From: Phenylobacterium sp. NIBR 498073
Lineage (GTDB): Bacteria > Pseudomonadota > Alphaproteobacteria > Caulobacterales > Caulobacteraceae
Reading direction: 5' to 3'
DNA: 64,000 nucleotides
Assembly (NCBI RefSeq): GCF_027286305.1
Contig: NZ_CP114599.1
Coordinates: 1,116,001 to 1,180,000, forward strand
A program made the translations under genes and the position numbers. Under the pieces are notes generated by a model that was given only the letters and a program-made list of their open reading frames with translations, searched no databases and was not told the DNA's origin. Of this stretch, positions 50,336 through 58,736 are shown piece by piece. Position 1 is the stretch's first letter. Each line of letters opens with the position of its first letter.

Positions 50336-51328
50336 ATGCGCGCCATGCGATTGCGACGAATCCGCGAGCCTCTCATCGCCGAGGTTTGCGTCGATCCGAC
50401 GCCGGGACCAGGTGAGGTTCGGCTGCGGGTGCGAGCGTGCGGGGTCTGCCGCACGGACCTCCATATTGTCGATGGGGAGCTCTCGCCGATCAAAAGTCCC
50501 GTCACGCCCGGTCACGAGATCGTCGGTCTGGTCGAGGCGGTTGGTCCGGACGTGACGGATGTTCGCCTTGGGGAGCGCCTTGGCGTCTGTTGGCTGGCGG
50601 CGACATGCGGCGTCTGCCGGTTTTGCCGCGAGGGGCGGGAAAACCTCTGCGATGCCGCCGAGTTCACGGGTTGGAGCCGCGACGGCGGATACGCCGACTA
50701 CGTGATCGCCAGAGCCGACTTTTGCTGCCCGATACCTGCGGAGTTCAGCGACGAAGACGCTGCGCCGCTGCTGTGCGCCGGCTTGATAGGATTTAGAGCG
50801 TGGCGGGCGGCCTGTGCGGGGGGCGGGGTTCGCCATCTCGGCCTCTATGGGTTTGGCGCCGCCGCGCATCTGCTAGCTCAGCTCGCGATCTTCGAGGGGC
50901 AGACGGTCTATGCGTTCACCCGCGACCAAGATGACCTGGCGCAGGCGCTGGCGATGGACCTGGGGTGCGCATGGGCTGGAGGTTCGAGTGAACAGGCGCC
51001 GATGGCCCTCGACGCCGCGATCATTTTCGCTCCGGCCGGTGAACTCGTGCCCCTCGCCCTCGCCGCCGTGCGCAAGGGGGGAGCCGTCGTGTGCGGCGGC
51101 ATCCACATGAGCGATATCCCGAGTTTTGGGTATGAGTTGCTTTGGGGGGAGCGGCGTCTCGTCTCCGTCGCCAATCTCACTCGGCAAGATGCGAAGGACT
51201 ACTTGCCATGGGCGGCTGCTGCGGGCGTCCGGCCGCACGCGATCAGTTATCCCCTGGCCGAGGCGAACCAAGCGCTCGACGATCTGCGTTCGGGCGCCTT
51301 CGCCGGCGCGGCGGTGCTTAGGCCGTAG
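50336..51328 (+). CDS. Zinc-dependent alcohol dehydrogenase
   Basis: 330 residues of the medium-chain dehydrogenase family. The catalytic zinc site is in ACGVCRTDLHIVDGE and GHE; the structural zinc has four Cys in CGVCRFCREGRENLC. The coenzyme loop is GFGAAAHLLAQLAI, with a short Ala-rich form of GxGxxG. It may reduce aldehydes as a fermentative electron sink. Start at ATG 50336 or 50345. It overlaps the convergent mgtA 3' end by 11 bases. The nearest FixK box (50200) is 130 bp away. Confidence 0.87.
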   Translation: MRAMRLRRIREPLIAEVCVDPTPGPGEVRLRVRACGVCRTDLHIVDGELSPIKSPVTPGHEIVGLVEAVGPDVTDVRLGERLGVCWLAATCGVCRFCREGRENLCDAAEFTGWSRDGGYADYVIARADFCCPIPAEFSDEDAAPLLCAGLIGFRAWRAACAGGGVRHLGLYGFGAAAHLLAQLAIFEGQTVYAFTRDQDDLAQALAMDLGCAWAGGSSEQAPMALDAAIIFAPAGELVPLALAAVRKGGAVVCGGIHMSDIPSFGYELLWGERRLVSVANLTRQDAKDYLPWAAAAGVRPHAISYPLAEANQALDDLRSGAFAGAAVLRP

Positions 51329-53945
51329 TCCTCATCGCTGAGCTAGTGCTCACCTGCCGGCGGATGGATCCGACGGCATAACGCTTCAACAGCTCGGCCG
51401 AGGCCAGATAGATGCCGACCAGGAAGCCCAGGCCGAGCCCGACCTCTAGCGGCGGCGGTTGAAAGCCGAACCACTTCCCGATCGGCGTGAATGGCGCAGC
51501 CATGGCCACCGCCAGGGCGCAAAGCGTCGATGCGGTCAGCAAAGGACGCGGCGCATCGCGCCATGGACGACCATTTGTGCGGATGATGAATATCACGAGG
51601 ATCTGGGTGGCCATGGACTCCAGGAACCAGGCAGTCTGGAACTGCGGGACCGAAACGTGGAAGGCGGTCAGGAGCAGGCCGAAGGTCAGCAGATCGAATA
51701 CCGACGAGAGCGGCCCCATCACGGCGGCGAAGCGTATCAGCGCGTGCATGTCCCAGACTTGCGGCCGCGCTACCGCTTCCGGGCGCACCGTATCGAACGG
51801 GATTCCGATTTCCGAGACGTCGTAGAGCAGATTGTTCAGGAGAATTTGCGTCGGCGCCATCGGCAGAAACGGCAAAAAGAGCGAGGCCGCCGCCATGGAC
51901 AGCATGTTGCCAAAGTTGGAACTCGCACCCATGCGTACGTACTTGAGGATGTTCGCAAACGTCCGCCGGCCTTCCCCAACGCCGTCGGCGACCACCTCAA
52001 GATGGGATTCCAGGAGGATCATATCGGCCGCGGCCTGTGCGACGCCGCTGGCCCCGGCGACGGACAGACCGATGTGAGCGGCCTTCAGGGCCGGGGCGTC
52101 GTTTATGCCATCGCCCAGATACCCGACGACCTCGCCGCTCGCCTGAAGGGCCTTGATCAACCGTGATTTCTGGTCGGGCGTCAGGCGCCCGTACGCGTCG
52201 ACCTGGCGGACCCGCACCGCGAGCGCGTCATCTCCGAGCTTGGCGACGTCGGCGCCCGAGAGCACGGTCTCGGCCCTTAGGCCCACCAGTCCAGCGAGAT
52301 GCTGCACGACGACGGGGTCATCGCCGGAGAGAACCCTGAGTTTCACGCCGGCGGCGGCCAGCCCGGCGATCGCGGCCGCCGCACTTTCCTTCGGCGGGTC
52401 GGCGAAGGCGCATAAGCCTTCAAAAACGAGATCGCCTTCGTCGGTGGGCGCGATCTTGTCCTGGGTCGGCTCAGCCGGCTTGCTCGCGATGGCTATCGAA
52501 CGCAGGCCATCCTGGGCGAGCGCGCGCATCTGCTTGAGCACCGCTGCATGTTCCTGCGGACCAAAGGGGGCGACCCCGGCGGGGAGCCGGACCGACCCGC
52601 ACAGCGGCAACACCGCCTCAGGCGCCCCCTTGACGATCAGCAGGGCGCCGCTCGGACCCGCGACGAGGATCGAACCAAGCCGGCGAGAATAGTCGAACGA
52701 ACACTTGGCGGTCGCGCGCCATCCTGAGACGTCAGGTCGGCGGGCGGCCAAGGCGGCGTCCAGGGCCCCTCTGTCGCCCCCCAAGATCGCAGCAATCGCG
52801 CCCAGATCCGCGGGGCGAGGGTCGTCTTCGCCGGACAGGGAAAAGCTCCGGGCGAGCGCGATTTCCGCCGACGTGAGCGTTCCAGTCTTGTCGGTGCACA
52901 GCACGGTCATGGCGCCCAGGTCGTGGATCGAGGCCAGCCGCTTTACGATCACCTTTCGCGCCGCCATCCGAACGGCTCCACGCGACAGGGTCACGGTCGT
53001 AATCATCGGCAGCAGTTCGGGCGTCAGGCCCACCGCCAAGGCGACGGCGAACAGCAAGGACTGAAGCACCGGTCGGCCGAAGAGGACGTGGGTCGCCAAC
53101 ACCACCAGGACCAGGGCGATAGTCAGTCGAGCGGTCAGGAGGCCGAAGGCGCGTAGGTCTCGTTCAAATGGAGAAACCTCTGTTGGTTGGTTGAGCGCGG
53201 ACGCAGCAGCGCCAAACAACGTCATGCGTCCGGTGCCTGCCACCAGTCCCAGGGCCTCGCCGGTCTGGGCGACAGCGCCGCGAAACAGCGCGTTGGAAGC
53301 CTGGCTGGGCGTGAGACCGGTGCTCCTCTTCGGCGTCTTTTCGACTGGATAGGGTTCGCCGGTCAGCGCCGCCTCGTTTGCAGTGAAGGCGGCGCACTCC
53401 AACACTAGGGCGTCCGCCGGCACGATGTCGCCCGCGCGGACGCGAATGACATCACCTGGGACGACGTCCTCGACGGCTACGCGCACGAAGGTTCCGTCTC
53501 GCAGCACCTCCGCCTTCAAGGCCACGGAAGCACGTAGCGCGGCGGCGGCGCGGCTGGCTTGGCCCTCCTGGAAGGTGTCCAGACCAATGGAGAGGCCGAG
53601 GATCGCAACGATGATGACCCCGCCCGTCGTGTCCCCTGTCGCGGCCGATACCGTGCCGGCTACCAACAGAATGAGCGACAAGGGCTCGAGCAGCCTCCGG
53701 ACGATAGCGCGGACGAGGCCGGGCTGACGCGCCGCGGCGTCGGCGTTGGGACCATAGGTCGCCAGGCGGGCGAGGGCCTCGGCGGTCGTGAGGCCGCTTG
53801 ATCGGCATCCGAGCTGCCCGCACAATTCTCCGATGGTCAGCGTCCAGAAAGGCGCTTTCCAGCTGATGTTCGAGCGGGCGGGACGACGCGGTTCCACGGC
53901 GGCGTTTGGGATTTCAGGCGGCTTTCGCGCAAACGGGAACGCCAT
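51318..53945 (-). CDS. mgtA: Magnesium-translocating P-type ATPase
   Basis: 875 residues, with ten helices. Actuator motif ALTGEPYPVEKT, TPELLPM in helix 4 (as in MgtA/MgtB), Asp352 in CTDKTGTLTS, KGAPEAVL and GDGINDAPAL are present. The C-terminal half has NFGNMLSMAAASLFLPFLPMAPTQILLNNLLYDVSE, characteristic of Mg2+ importers. It is the last gene after SDR, membrane protein and quinone reductase in the same direction, so it may be in the FixK-controlled operon starting at 55803. Confidence 0.92.
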   Translation of the reverse strand: MAFPFARKPPEIPNAAVEPRRPARSNISWKAPFWTLTIGELCGQLGCRSSGLTTAEALARLATYGPNADAAARQPGLVRAIVRRLLEPLSLILLVAGTVSAATGDTTGGVIIVAILGLSIGLDTFQEGQASRAAAALRASVALKAEVLRDGTFVRVAVEDVVPGDVIRVRAGDIVPADALVLECAAFTANEAALTGEPYPVEKTPKRSTGLTPSQASNALFRGAVAQTGEALGLVAGTGRMTLFGAAASALNQPTEVSPFERDLRAFGLLTARLTIALVLVVLATHVLFGRPVLQSLLFAVALAVGLTPELLPMITTVTLSRGAVRMAARKVIVKRLASIHDLGAMTVLCTDKTGTLTSAEIALARSFSLSGEDDPRPADLGAIAAILGGDRGALDAALAARRPDVSGWRATAKCSFDYSRRLGSILVAGPSGALLIVKGAPEAVLPLCGSVRLPAGVAPFGPQEHAAVLKQMRALAQDGLRSIAIASKPAEPTQDKIAPTDEGDLVFEGLCAFADPPKESAAAAIAGLAAAGVKLRVLSGDDPVVVQHLAGLVGLRAETVLSGADVAKLGDDALAVRVRQVDAYGRLTPDQKSRLIKALQASGEVVGYLGDGINDAPALKAAHIGLSVAGASGVAQAAADMILLESHLEVVADGVGEGRRTFANILKYVRMGASSNFGNMLSMAAASLFLPFLPMAPTQILLNNLLYDVSEIGIPFDTVRPEAVARPQVWDMHALIRFAAVMGPLSSVFDLLTFGLLLTAFHVSVPQFQTAWFLESMATQILVIFIIRTNGRPWRDAPRPLLTASTLCALAVAMAAPFTPIGKWFGFQPPPLEVGLGLGFLVGIYLASAELLKRYAVGSIRRQVSTSSAMRTTA

Positions 53946-53987
53946 GAGAGCTCCAACATGCGCCCGTTCGTAGCCTGCCGCGGCCGA

Positions 53988-54587
53988 TCAGGAGTTCTGA
54001 ACTCCGAAATGCTGAGCGGCGGCTACCCGGACTCGGGCGAATACTTCGGCCGCGGACTCTTCGGTGATGTCCGAAACCACGCCTCCGAAGTGGAGGTGGT
54101 CGACGACGGTCAGGCCGCAGGTTCCGGCCAGGTGATTGTCGAACAATTGGGTCAAGGCGGTCATCGCACCCGTATCGCGAACCCAATGATCGGGGGCGCC
54201 AGACGTCGTGAAGCTTATCAATCGACGGCCGGTGAGAGCGGGGGCGTTGCCGCCTAGCCCAGGTTGAAATCCGAAGCCCATGCCGAAGATCCTGTCGACG
54301 TATCCCTTGAGGATCGCAGGCGGCGCGTTGAACCAGAGCGGATAGACAAAGACGAACACGTCGACGTCCGCCAATCGCGCGCGCTCCCGAAGCACGTCGT
54401 CGCGGAACACCGGCGCCTTGGGCCCGGGGATTTCGGCGGCCTTGAGGCAGGGGTCGAAGCGCATGGCATAGAGATCGCGTACAGCGACCGAGTGGCCCAA
54501 TTTCTCGGCGGCCGTGCGATAGGTTTGCGCAATCGACGCATTGAGACTTTTTCGGGCGGGATGCGCGACGATGACGGCGTGTTTCAC
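53988..54587 (-). CDS. NAD(P)H:quinone oxidoreductase, flavodoxin-fold
   Basis: 199 residues of the DT-diaphorase/KefF group: VIVAHPARKSLNASIAQTY (phosphate loop for FAD/FMN), FVYPLWFNAPPAILKGYVDRI and a terminal SGAPDHWV region. It reduces quinones by two electrons, avoiding semiquinone radicals. ATG 54587 overlaps the stop of the preceding membrane protein (54584), so it belongs to the SDR operon. Confidence 0.88.
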   Translation of the reverse strand: MKHAVIVAHPARKSLNASIAQTYRTAAEKLGHSVAVRDLYAMRFDPCLKAAEIPGPKAPVFRDDVLRERARLADVDVFVFVYPLWFNAPPAILKGYVDRIFGMGFGFQPGLGGNAPALTGRRLISFTTSGAPDHWVRDTGAMTALTQLFDNHLAGTCGLTVVDHLHFGGVVSDITEESAAEVFARVRVAAAQHFGVQNS

Positions 54588-55027
54588 GGTGACTTCCGTA
54601 GCCTGCGGTCAGAACGCGGGGAGGCGCGGGCGGTTCGCAGCCGCCAAACCGTCCAGGGGGTCAGCGCCATCGCCAGAAGACCAAGTGGCATCAATCCGCC
54701 GTGGATCAGATCGTAGTCGGCCGACACGCGGCTCCAATCGGCGCCCACGATCCAGCCGATCCCCAACTCGAAGGCGAGCGTGAGCAACGCCCACATGACG
54801 CCGATCGCCAAGGCCTGGGGCGTCGTGCGGATCCGCATCCAGGGCAGCAACGCCCAGGTGATCGCGAAGATGACGGCGACTCCGACCATCACCGAGAGCT
54901 GATGCAGCGCCAACTCCAGCGCCGGGGAGAGAAACAGGTGGCGCAGAACGCCCTGCAGGCTCTCGGCGGCCATCAACAGCAGCCAGACGAGGGCGCCGCG
55001 GGAAAGGGCGTTGAGGATCGCGGACAT
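54584..55027 (-). CDS. Four-helix membrane protein, 147 aa
   Basis: 147 residues from ATG 55027 (GAGGAG upstream; GTG 55039 overlapping the SDR stop is an alternative). Four hydrophobic segments are visible: ALVWLLLMAAESLQGV, LSVMVGVAVIFAITWALL, ALAIGVMWALLTLAFELGIGWIVG and GLMPLGLLAMALTPW. The Glu-rich TLAFELGIG motif resembles small DUF-type proteins, but I cannot name it. It is the middle gene of the SDR operon. Confidence 0.65.
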   Translation of the reverse strand: MSAILNALSRGALVWLLLMAAESLQGVLRHLFLSPALELALHQLSVMVGVAVIFAITWALLPWMRIRTTPQALAIGVMWALLTLAFELGIGWIVGADWSRVSADYDLIHGGLMPLGLLAMALTPWTVWRLRTARASPRSDRRLRKSP

Positions 55028-55035
55028 GGCGCTCC

Positions 55036-55803
55036 TCACCGTGCGGTATAGCCGCCGTCGATCACCAGCTCGGCGCCGGTGACGAACTTGGCTTCATCGG
55101 AGGCGAGGTAGACGCAGCCCCAGGCGATGTCGTCCGGCTCCCCGATGTGGCCGAGCGGGTGCAGCGCGTCGACCGCGAGACGGCCCTGCGCCAAGTCACC
55201 ATGGGCCTTCAGATAGCCCTCGACCATTGGCGTCCAGATGAAGCCAGGGTGGACGGAGTTCACGCGAATTTTCTCTGGCGCGTAGAGCAGCGCGTCGGTC
55301 TTGGTCATGAGGCGCACCGCCCCCTTGGAGGCGTGGTATGGCGGCACGTCGGGCGCGCTGATCAGACCATAGATCGAGCTTAGGTTGATGATGCTGCCAC
55401 CGCCGGCGCGGCGCAGGTGGGGGATCACATGCTTGACGCCGAAGAATACGCCTTTGACGTTCACCGCCTGGACCGCGTCCCATTCCGCTTCCGTCAGTTG
55501 GTCTGTCGGTTTGTCGGCTCCCGCGACGCCGGCGTTGTTCACCAGGATGTCGATATGGCCGAACCGCCTAGCGACCTCGCTAAGCACCTTCTCGAATTCG
55601 GCTTCGCTGGATACATCCAGGCGCCAGGCTGCCGCTTGAAGGCCGCGCTCGATGAACTCATCGACGAGCGCGTTGGCTTCATCGAGCCGCACGTCGCAGA
55701 CGGCGACCGCAGCGCCCGCCTCGGCCATTCGCAACGCTGTGGCGCGTCCGAGGCCCAAGGCGCCGCCGGTGATCACCGCGACCTTGCCGTCTAGCCTGCC
55801 CAT
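55036..55803 (-). CDS. Short-chain dehydrogenase/reductase
   Basis: 255 residues of classical SDR fold: TGGALGLGRATAL (12-24) for cofactor, NNAG near 90, Ser near 143 and YHASKGA (about 156-162) as catalytic residues, with SVHPGFIWTPMV afterwards. Asp at the end of strand 2 (CDVRLDEANALV) suggests NAD(H). The substrate is unknown. It heads the operon SDR-membrane-quinone reductase-mgtA, and the FixK box at 55857 is 60 bp upstream. Confidence 0.88.
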   Translation of the reverse strand: MGRLDGKVAVITGGALGLGRATALRMAEAGAAVAVCDVRLDEANALVDEFIERGLQAAAWRLDVSSEAEFEKVLSEVARRFGHIDILVNNAGVAGADKPTDQLTEAEWDAVQAVNVKGVFFGVKHVIPHLRRAGGGSIINLSSIYGLISAPDVPPYHASKGAVRLMTKTDALLYAPEKIRVNSVHPGFIWTPMVEGYLKAHGDLAQGRLAVDALHPLGHIGEPDDIAWGCVYLASDEAKFVTGAELVIDGGYTAR

Positions 55804-55856
55804 GGAGACCTCCTTAGTCGTCTCCTGAGAACCTAGGCGCCTGGAGCGCGGGGACT

Positions 55857-55870
55857 TTGCGCCGGATCAA
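55857..55870. promoter_or_regulatory. FixK box overlapping the preceding gene's stop
   Basis: Read on the minus strand: TTGATCCGGCGCAA, centred 60 bp before the SDR start. The stop codon of the lipoyl-like gene (55867-55869) lies inside the box. Confidence 0.78.
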
Positions 55871-56121
55871 TCGGCGCTGCGGCGCAAGACCTCCAGACGA
55901 GCGATCATCGTTCCCGGTTCTATGAGTGCGCCGTCGGCGAGAAGCCGCACGATGCGGCCATCGCCTGGGGCGACGATGTCATGCAGGCACTCTTCGATGC
56001 GTACCTCCGCTATGGTGTCTCCACGACGGACCGGTGCTCCGTCCATTACCCGCCAGCGCTCCAACACACCCTCCGGCGCCATTGCGGTCGCCCAGAGTTC
56101 TTCGCTTATTCGAATGTCCAT
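55867..56121 (-). CDS. Lipoyl/biotinyl-domain-like protein lacking the attachment lysine
   Basis: 84 residues from ATG 56121. It has the barrel of lipoyl domains: GVLERWRVMDGAPVRRGDTIAEVR, then the turn, then DGRIVRLLADGALIEPGTMIARLEV. In lipoyl proteins the hairpin turn reads xTDKx with the modified Lys; here it is IEECL, with Glu at the Lys position. It cannot be lipoylated or biotinylated at that site and may be a binding or structural module. A weak FixK site is 56 bp upstream. Confidence 0.65.
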   Translation of the reverse strand: MDIRISEELWATAMAPEGVLERWRVMDGAPVRRGDTIAEVRIEECLHDIVAPGDGRIVRLLADGALIEPGTMIARLEVLRRSAD

Positions 56122-56170
56122 GTGGCTCTCCGCTAATGCGGACAAATTGACCTGCGCGGAGCAGCCTACC

Positions 56171-56184
56171 TTGTGGCAGATCAA
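56171..56184. promoter_or_regulatory. Near-match FixK box (lipoyl-like gene)
   Basis: On the minus strand this reads TTGATCTGCCACAA; one half matches, the other has ACAA. The centre is 56 bp from the start, the island's typical spacing. Confidence 0.45.
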
Positions 56185-56209
56185 TCCCTCGCCAGCGACG
56201 TCCTGATGG

Positions 56210-57724
56210 TCAGCGCGGCATGAGGCGACGACGTACATCATCCACCAGGGCAGGGAGAGGTCGGTCGCAGTCGAGGTTGATCCAGGCGCCAAGGGATCGA
56301 GGTTCGACCTGATTCAAGGCGACCTCGACCGTCGCATCCGAAGCGTCGCCTTCGCGCTGGGCGACGCGGGCGGCCCGGACCTCCGGCGGCGCGCTCAACC
56401 AAAGACCCTGAAACTCATGGCCGTGGCTCGCGATCTCAATCCTGGCGCGGAACGAGGCATCGCTGAAGGTGGCGTCCGCGACCACGGAGATCCCGGCGCC
56501 AAGGGCCTCGCGCGCGAGACTGGCCAGGGCGTCGTAGACACTGGCTCGCGCGGCGAAGCGGTAGGAATCTTCGGCAAGCCGATCATGTGGCGTCGCTCCG
56601 GCCAGACGCTTGCGGATGACGTCGGTGCGGAGAACGCGTGCGCCGCAACAGCCGGGAAGCTCGTGGGCTACAGCACGGGCGAGGGTGCTTTTGCCGCTCC
56701 CGGACAGGCCCCCGATCGCGAGCAGCCGGGGCGAAGAGGGGGCGAGCAAGTTCCTCCCCAGGGCGCGGTAGGAGTCGGCCTCAACGAGATTTCCGGCTTC
56801 GGTGGCGACCGCCATGCGGACGGCGGCGCGGAGGGCCATAAATAGCGGTAACAATGAAAGTGCCGCTTCCGCCTCGCCGGTGGCGTCCCAGTAGGTGTTC
56901 ATGGCGACGTTGGCGAGGCCCCTCAGCCCGCGTGCTCGCAGATCCATCAGCAGAAAAGCCAGATCGTAGAGGACGTCTGCGCTGGACAGGGCGGGATCGA
57001 ACTCTAAGGCGTCAAACGGCGTGACGCGCCCCTCGAAGACGCAGATATTTCGCAAGTGCAGATCGCCGTGGCCGCGGCGCACAGACCCGGACTCTCGCCG
57101 CGCCTCAAGCACGGGCGACAGGCGCGATATCGTCCTCTCGAGCGCCTCGAACAGAGGTTGAGAGGCTGGGGCGACTCCAAGCGCTGCAGCGCCTTCCGCC
57201 TCCGTCTGGCGCAGGCCTTCCACGATGCGCCGATAATCGACCGCGTGTCCGGTTCGGCCCAGAGGAGCTAGAGATGCATGGAAACGGGCTATTGTCTCAG
57301 TAGCCTCGGCGATGAGATCGGGCGTGAGGGCGCCTTCGTCAGCCAGCTCGGAAAAGAGCGCTCCATCCGGGAAGCGCCGCATCTCCACCACCCAATCCTC
57401 GGTCTGGCCCTGGCCGCCGATCCGGAGGTCGCCGCGCACATCGCGGGTGATCGGAAGCACCCGCCGATAAAGGTCAGGGGCAAGCTGACGATTGACTTCT
57501 AGTTCCGCTTCGCAAGCCACGCGTCTCGCCTCGACCGACGACATGTCGCCGAACGGATGCCTGACGCTGCGCTTGAGTTTGTAGACGTGATCTCTGCCCA
57601 GGAAGACGTGCGACATGTGCGTGTCGACCCGCCGAAGCGGCCCTTCATTCCCCGCCGCGCCGCTTTCGATCGCATCGACAATCGCGCGCTGACTTTCCTG
57701 CACGGCTGACTTGGAGTTGCGCAT
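56210..57724 (-). CDS. Aminoglycoside-phosphotransferase-like/AAA ATPase two-domain protein
   Basis: 504 residues from ATG 57724. The N-terminal kinase-like domain (about 25-320) has RGHGDLHLRNICVFEGRVTPFDALEFDP with Brenner-type HGDLHxxN and the DxD metal motif; the C-terminal P-loop (about 335-500) has GGLSGSGKSTLARAVAH and a DATF segment. This fused architecture equals mycobacterial Rv2004c of the DosR regulon. Activity unknown; it may phosphorylate a small molecule or nucleotide. ATG 57775 is too close to the FixK box (34 bp from its centre) to be transcribed from it, which favours 57724. Confidence 0.82.
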   Translation of the reverse strand: MRNSKSAVQESQRAIVDAIESGAAGNEGPLRRVDTHMSHVFLGRDHVYKLKRSVRHPFGDMSSVEARRVACEAELEVNRQLAPDLYRRVLPITRDVRGDLRIGGQGQTEDWVVEMRRFPDGALFSELADEGALTPDLIAEATETIARFHASLAPLGRTGHAVDYRRIVEGLRQTEAEGAAALGVAPASQPLFEALERTISRLSPVLEARRESGSVRRGHGDLHLRNICVFEGRVTPFDALEFDPALSSADVLYDLAFLLMDLRARGLRGLANVAMNTYWDATGEAEAALSLLPLFMALRAAVRMAVATEAGNLVEADSYRALGRNLLAPSSPRLLAIGGLSGSGKSTLARAVAHELPGCCGARVLRTDVIRKRLAGATPHDRLAEDSYRFAARASVYDALASLAREALGAGISVVADATFSDASFRARIEIASHGHEFQGLWLSAPPEVRAARVAQREGDASDATVEVALNQVEPRSLGAWINLDCDRPLPALVDDVRRRLMPR

Positions 57725-57802
57725 CAACACCTCACGCCTGGTCCGTTCGCTCTCGGTCAAACGAAACTGCAGCATTCTGACATTCGGGCGTCTCGAGCAC
57801 GA

Positions 57803-57816
57803 TTGACCTGGCTCAA
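57803..57816. promoter_or_regulatory. FixK/FNR box, bidirectional (kinase/AAA and PRT genes)
   Basis: TTGACCTGGCTCAA is centred 85 bp before the minus gene start 57724 and 66 bp before the plus gene start 57876. Confidence 0.82.
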
Positions 57817-57875
57817 CGCGGGCGCGGGGCGAAGCCTCAAACTTGATTTGGTCGGGCTCGCTCGGGAGAAACGGC

Positions 57876-58520
57876 ATGTTCCCAAATCGCACGGAGGCCG
57901 GGCGCCGGCTGGCGGACGCCCTCGCCGCGCGCAACTTCGCAGCGCCGATCATCTACGCCTTGCCGCGGGGCGGCGTGCCGATCGCGATAGAGATCGGGCG
58001 ACGGCTAAACGCACCGGTCGATATCGTACTGGTGCGGAAGATCGGCGCGCCGGGCTCGCCGGAACTCGCAGTCGGAGCTGTGACGGATGGCGCCGAGCCC
58101 CTTACCATCATCAATCCCGACGTGGCGCGCCTAACTGGAGCCGGCGACGAGTATCTCCAGCAAGCGCGGGCGCGTGAATTGGCTGAGATCGAGCGCCGCC
58201 GTAAGCTCTACCTTGGGGATCGTCCACGGCCGAGCCCGACAGGTCGCACGGCGATCATCGTCGATGATGGCCTTGCGACCGGCGCTACCGCTCGCGCGGC
58301 CGGCGCTGCGTTGAGAGCGCAGGGAGTTGCGCACCTAGTGCTCGCGACGCCGGTGGCGCCAGCTGAGGCGATTGCGGCCCTCGCGGGCTCGTTCGACGAC
58401 ATTATTTGTCTCGAAAAGCCTGAACCCTTCTATGGCGTGGGCGCGTGGTATCAGGATTTCCATCAACTGTCGGACGAAGAAGTCATCAAGGCCCTCCGAG
58501 AGTATTCGGTGGATTGCTAG
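57876..58520 (+). CDS. Phosphoribosyltransferase domain protein
   Basis: 214 residues from ATG 57876 (GGGAGA upstream). The PRPP-binding motif is IIVDDGLATGATARAA (about 126-141); an N-terminal ALPRGGVPIAIEIGRRL and a central KIGAPGSPELAVGAV complete the type I fold. Mycobacterial Rv2030c carries the same domain fused to an erythromycin-esterase domain, in the DosR regulon; here it is free-standing. The base or substrate is unknown. Confidence 0.85.
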   Translation: MFPNRTEAGRRLADALAARNFAAPIIYALPRGGVPIAIEIGRRLNAPVDIVLVRKIGAPGSPELAVGAVTDGAEPLTIINPDVARLTGAGDEYLQQARARELAEIERRRKLYLGDRPRPSPTGRTAIIVDDGLATGATARAAGAALRAQGVAHLVLATPVAPAEAIAALAGSFDDIICLEKPEPFYGVGAWYQDFHQLSDEEVIKALREYSVDC

Positions 58521-58571
58521 CGTTCACGACGCTGATAACTCCCCTATCGGCGACGCGACGGCCACGTCTAT

Positions 58572-58596
58572 GGGCGCGGCCTGCGAAGGCGCGCCC
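58572..58596 (+). terminator. Hairpin after the phosphoribosyltransferase gene
   Basis: Perfect arms GGGCGCG and CGCGCCC enclose an 11-base loop, 51 bases after the stop. A T-run is lacking except for CCTTTCGG about 10 bases later. Confidence 0.4.
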
Positions 58597-58684
58597 GATG
58601 TGTATCCTTTCGGATTATAGGGCCTCGCTCATTTGATCTCGGGAACCTCCGGGCAGGGGCCAAAACCTTTCCAGCGCGTCGCGG

Positions 58685-58713
58685 CGATCCAGGAAGCGCC
58701 CGTATTCGTAGTA
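58685..58713 (+). promoter_or_regulatory. ECF sigma (RpoE/ChrR-type) promoter of DUF2177 gene
   Basis: CGATCC at 58685-58690, a 17-base spacer, then GTAGTA at 58708-58713, 24 bases before GTG 58737. It has the same spacing and near-identical elements as the two promoters beside the sigma gene. Confidence 0.6.
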
Positions 58714-58736
58714 AGGCGGTAGCTTGGAGATGCGCC

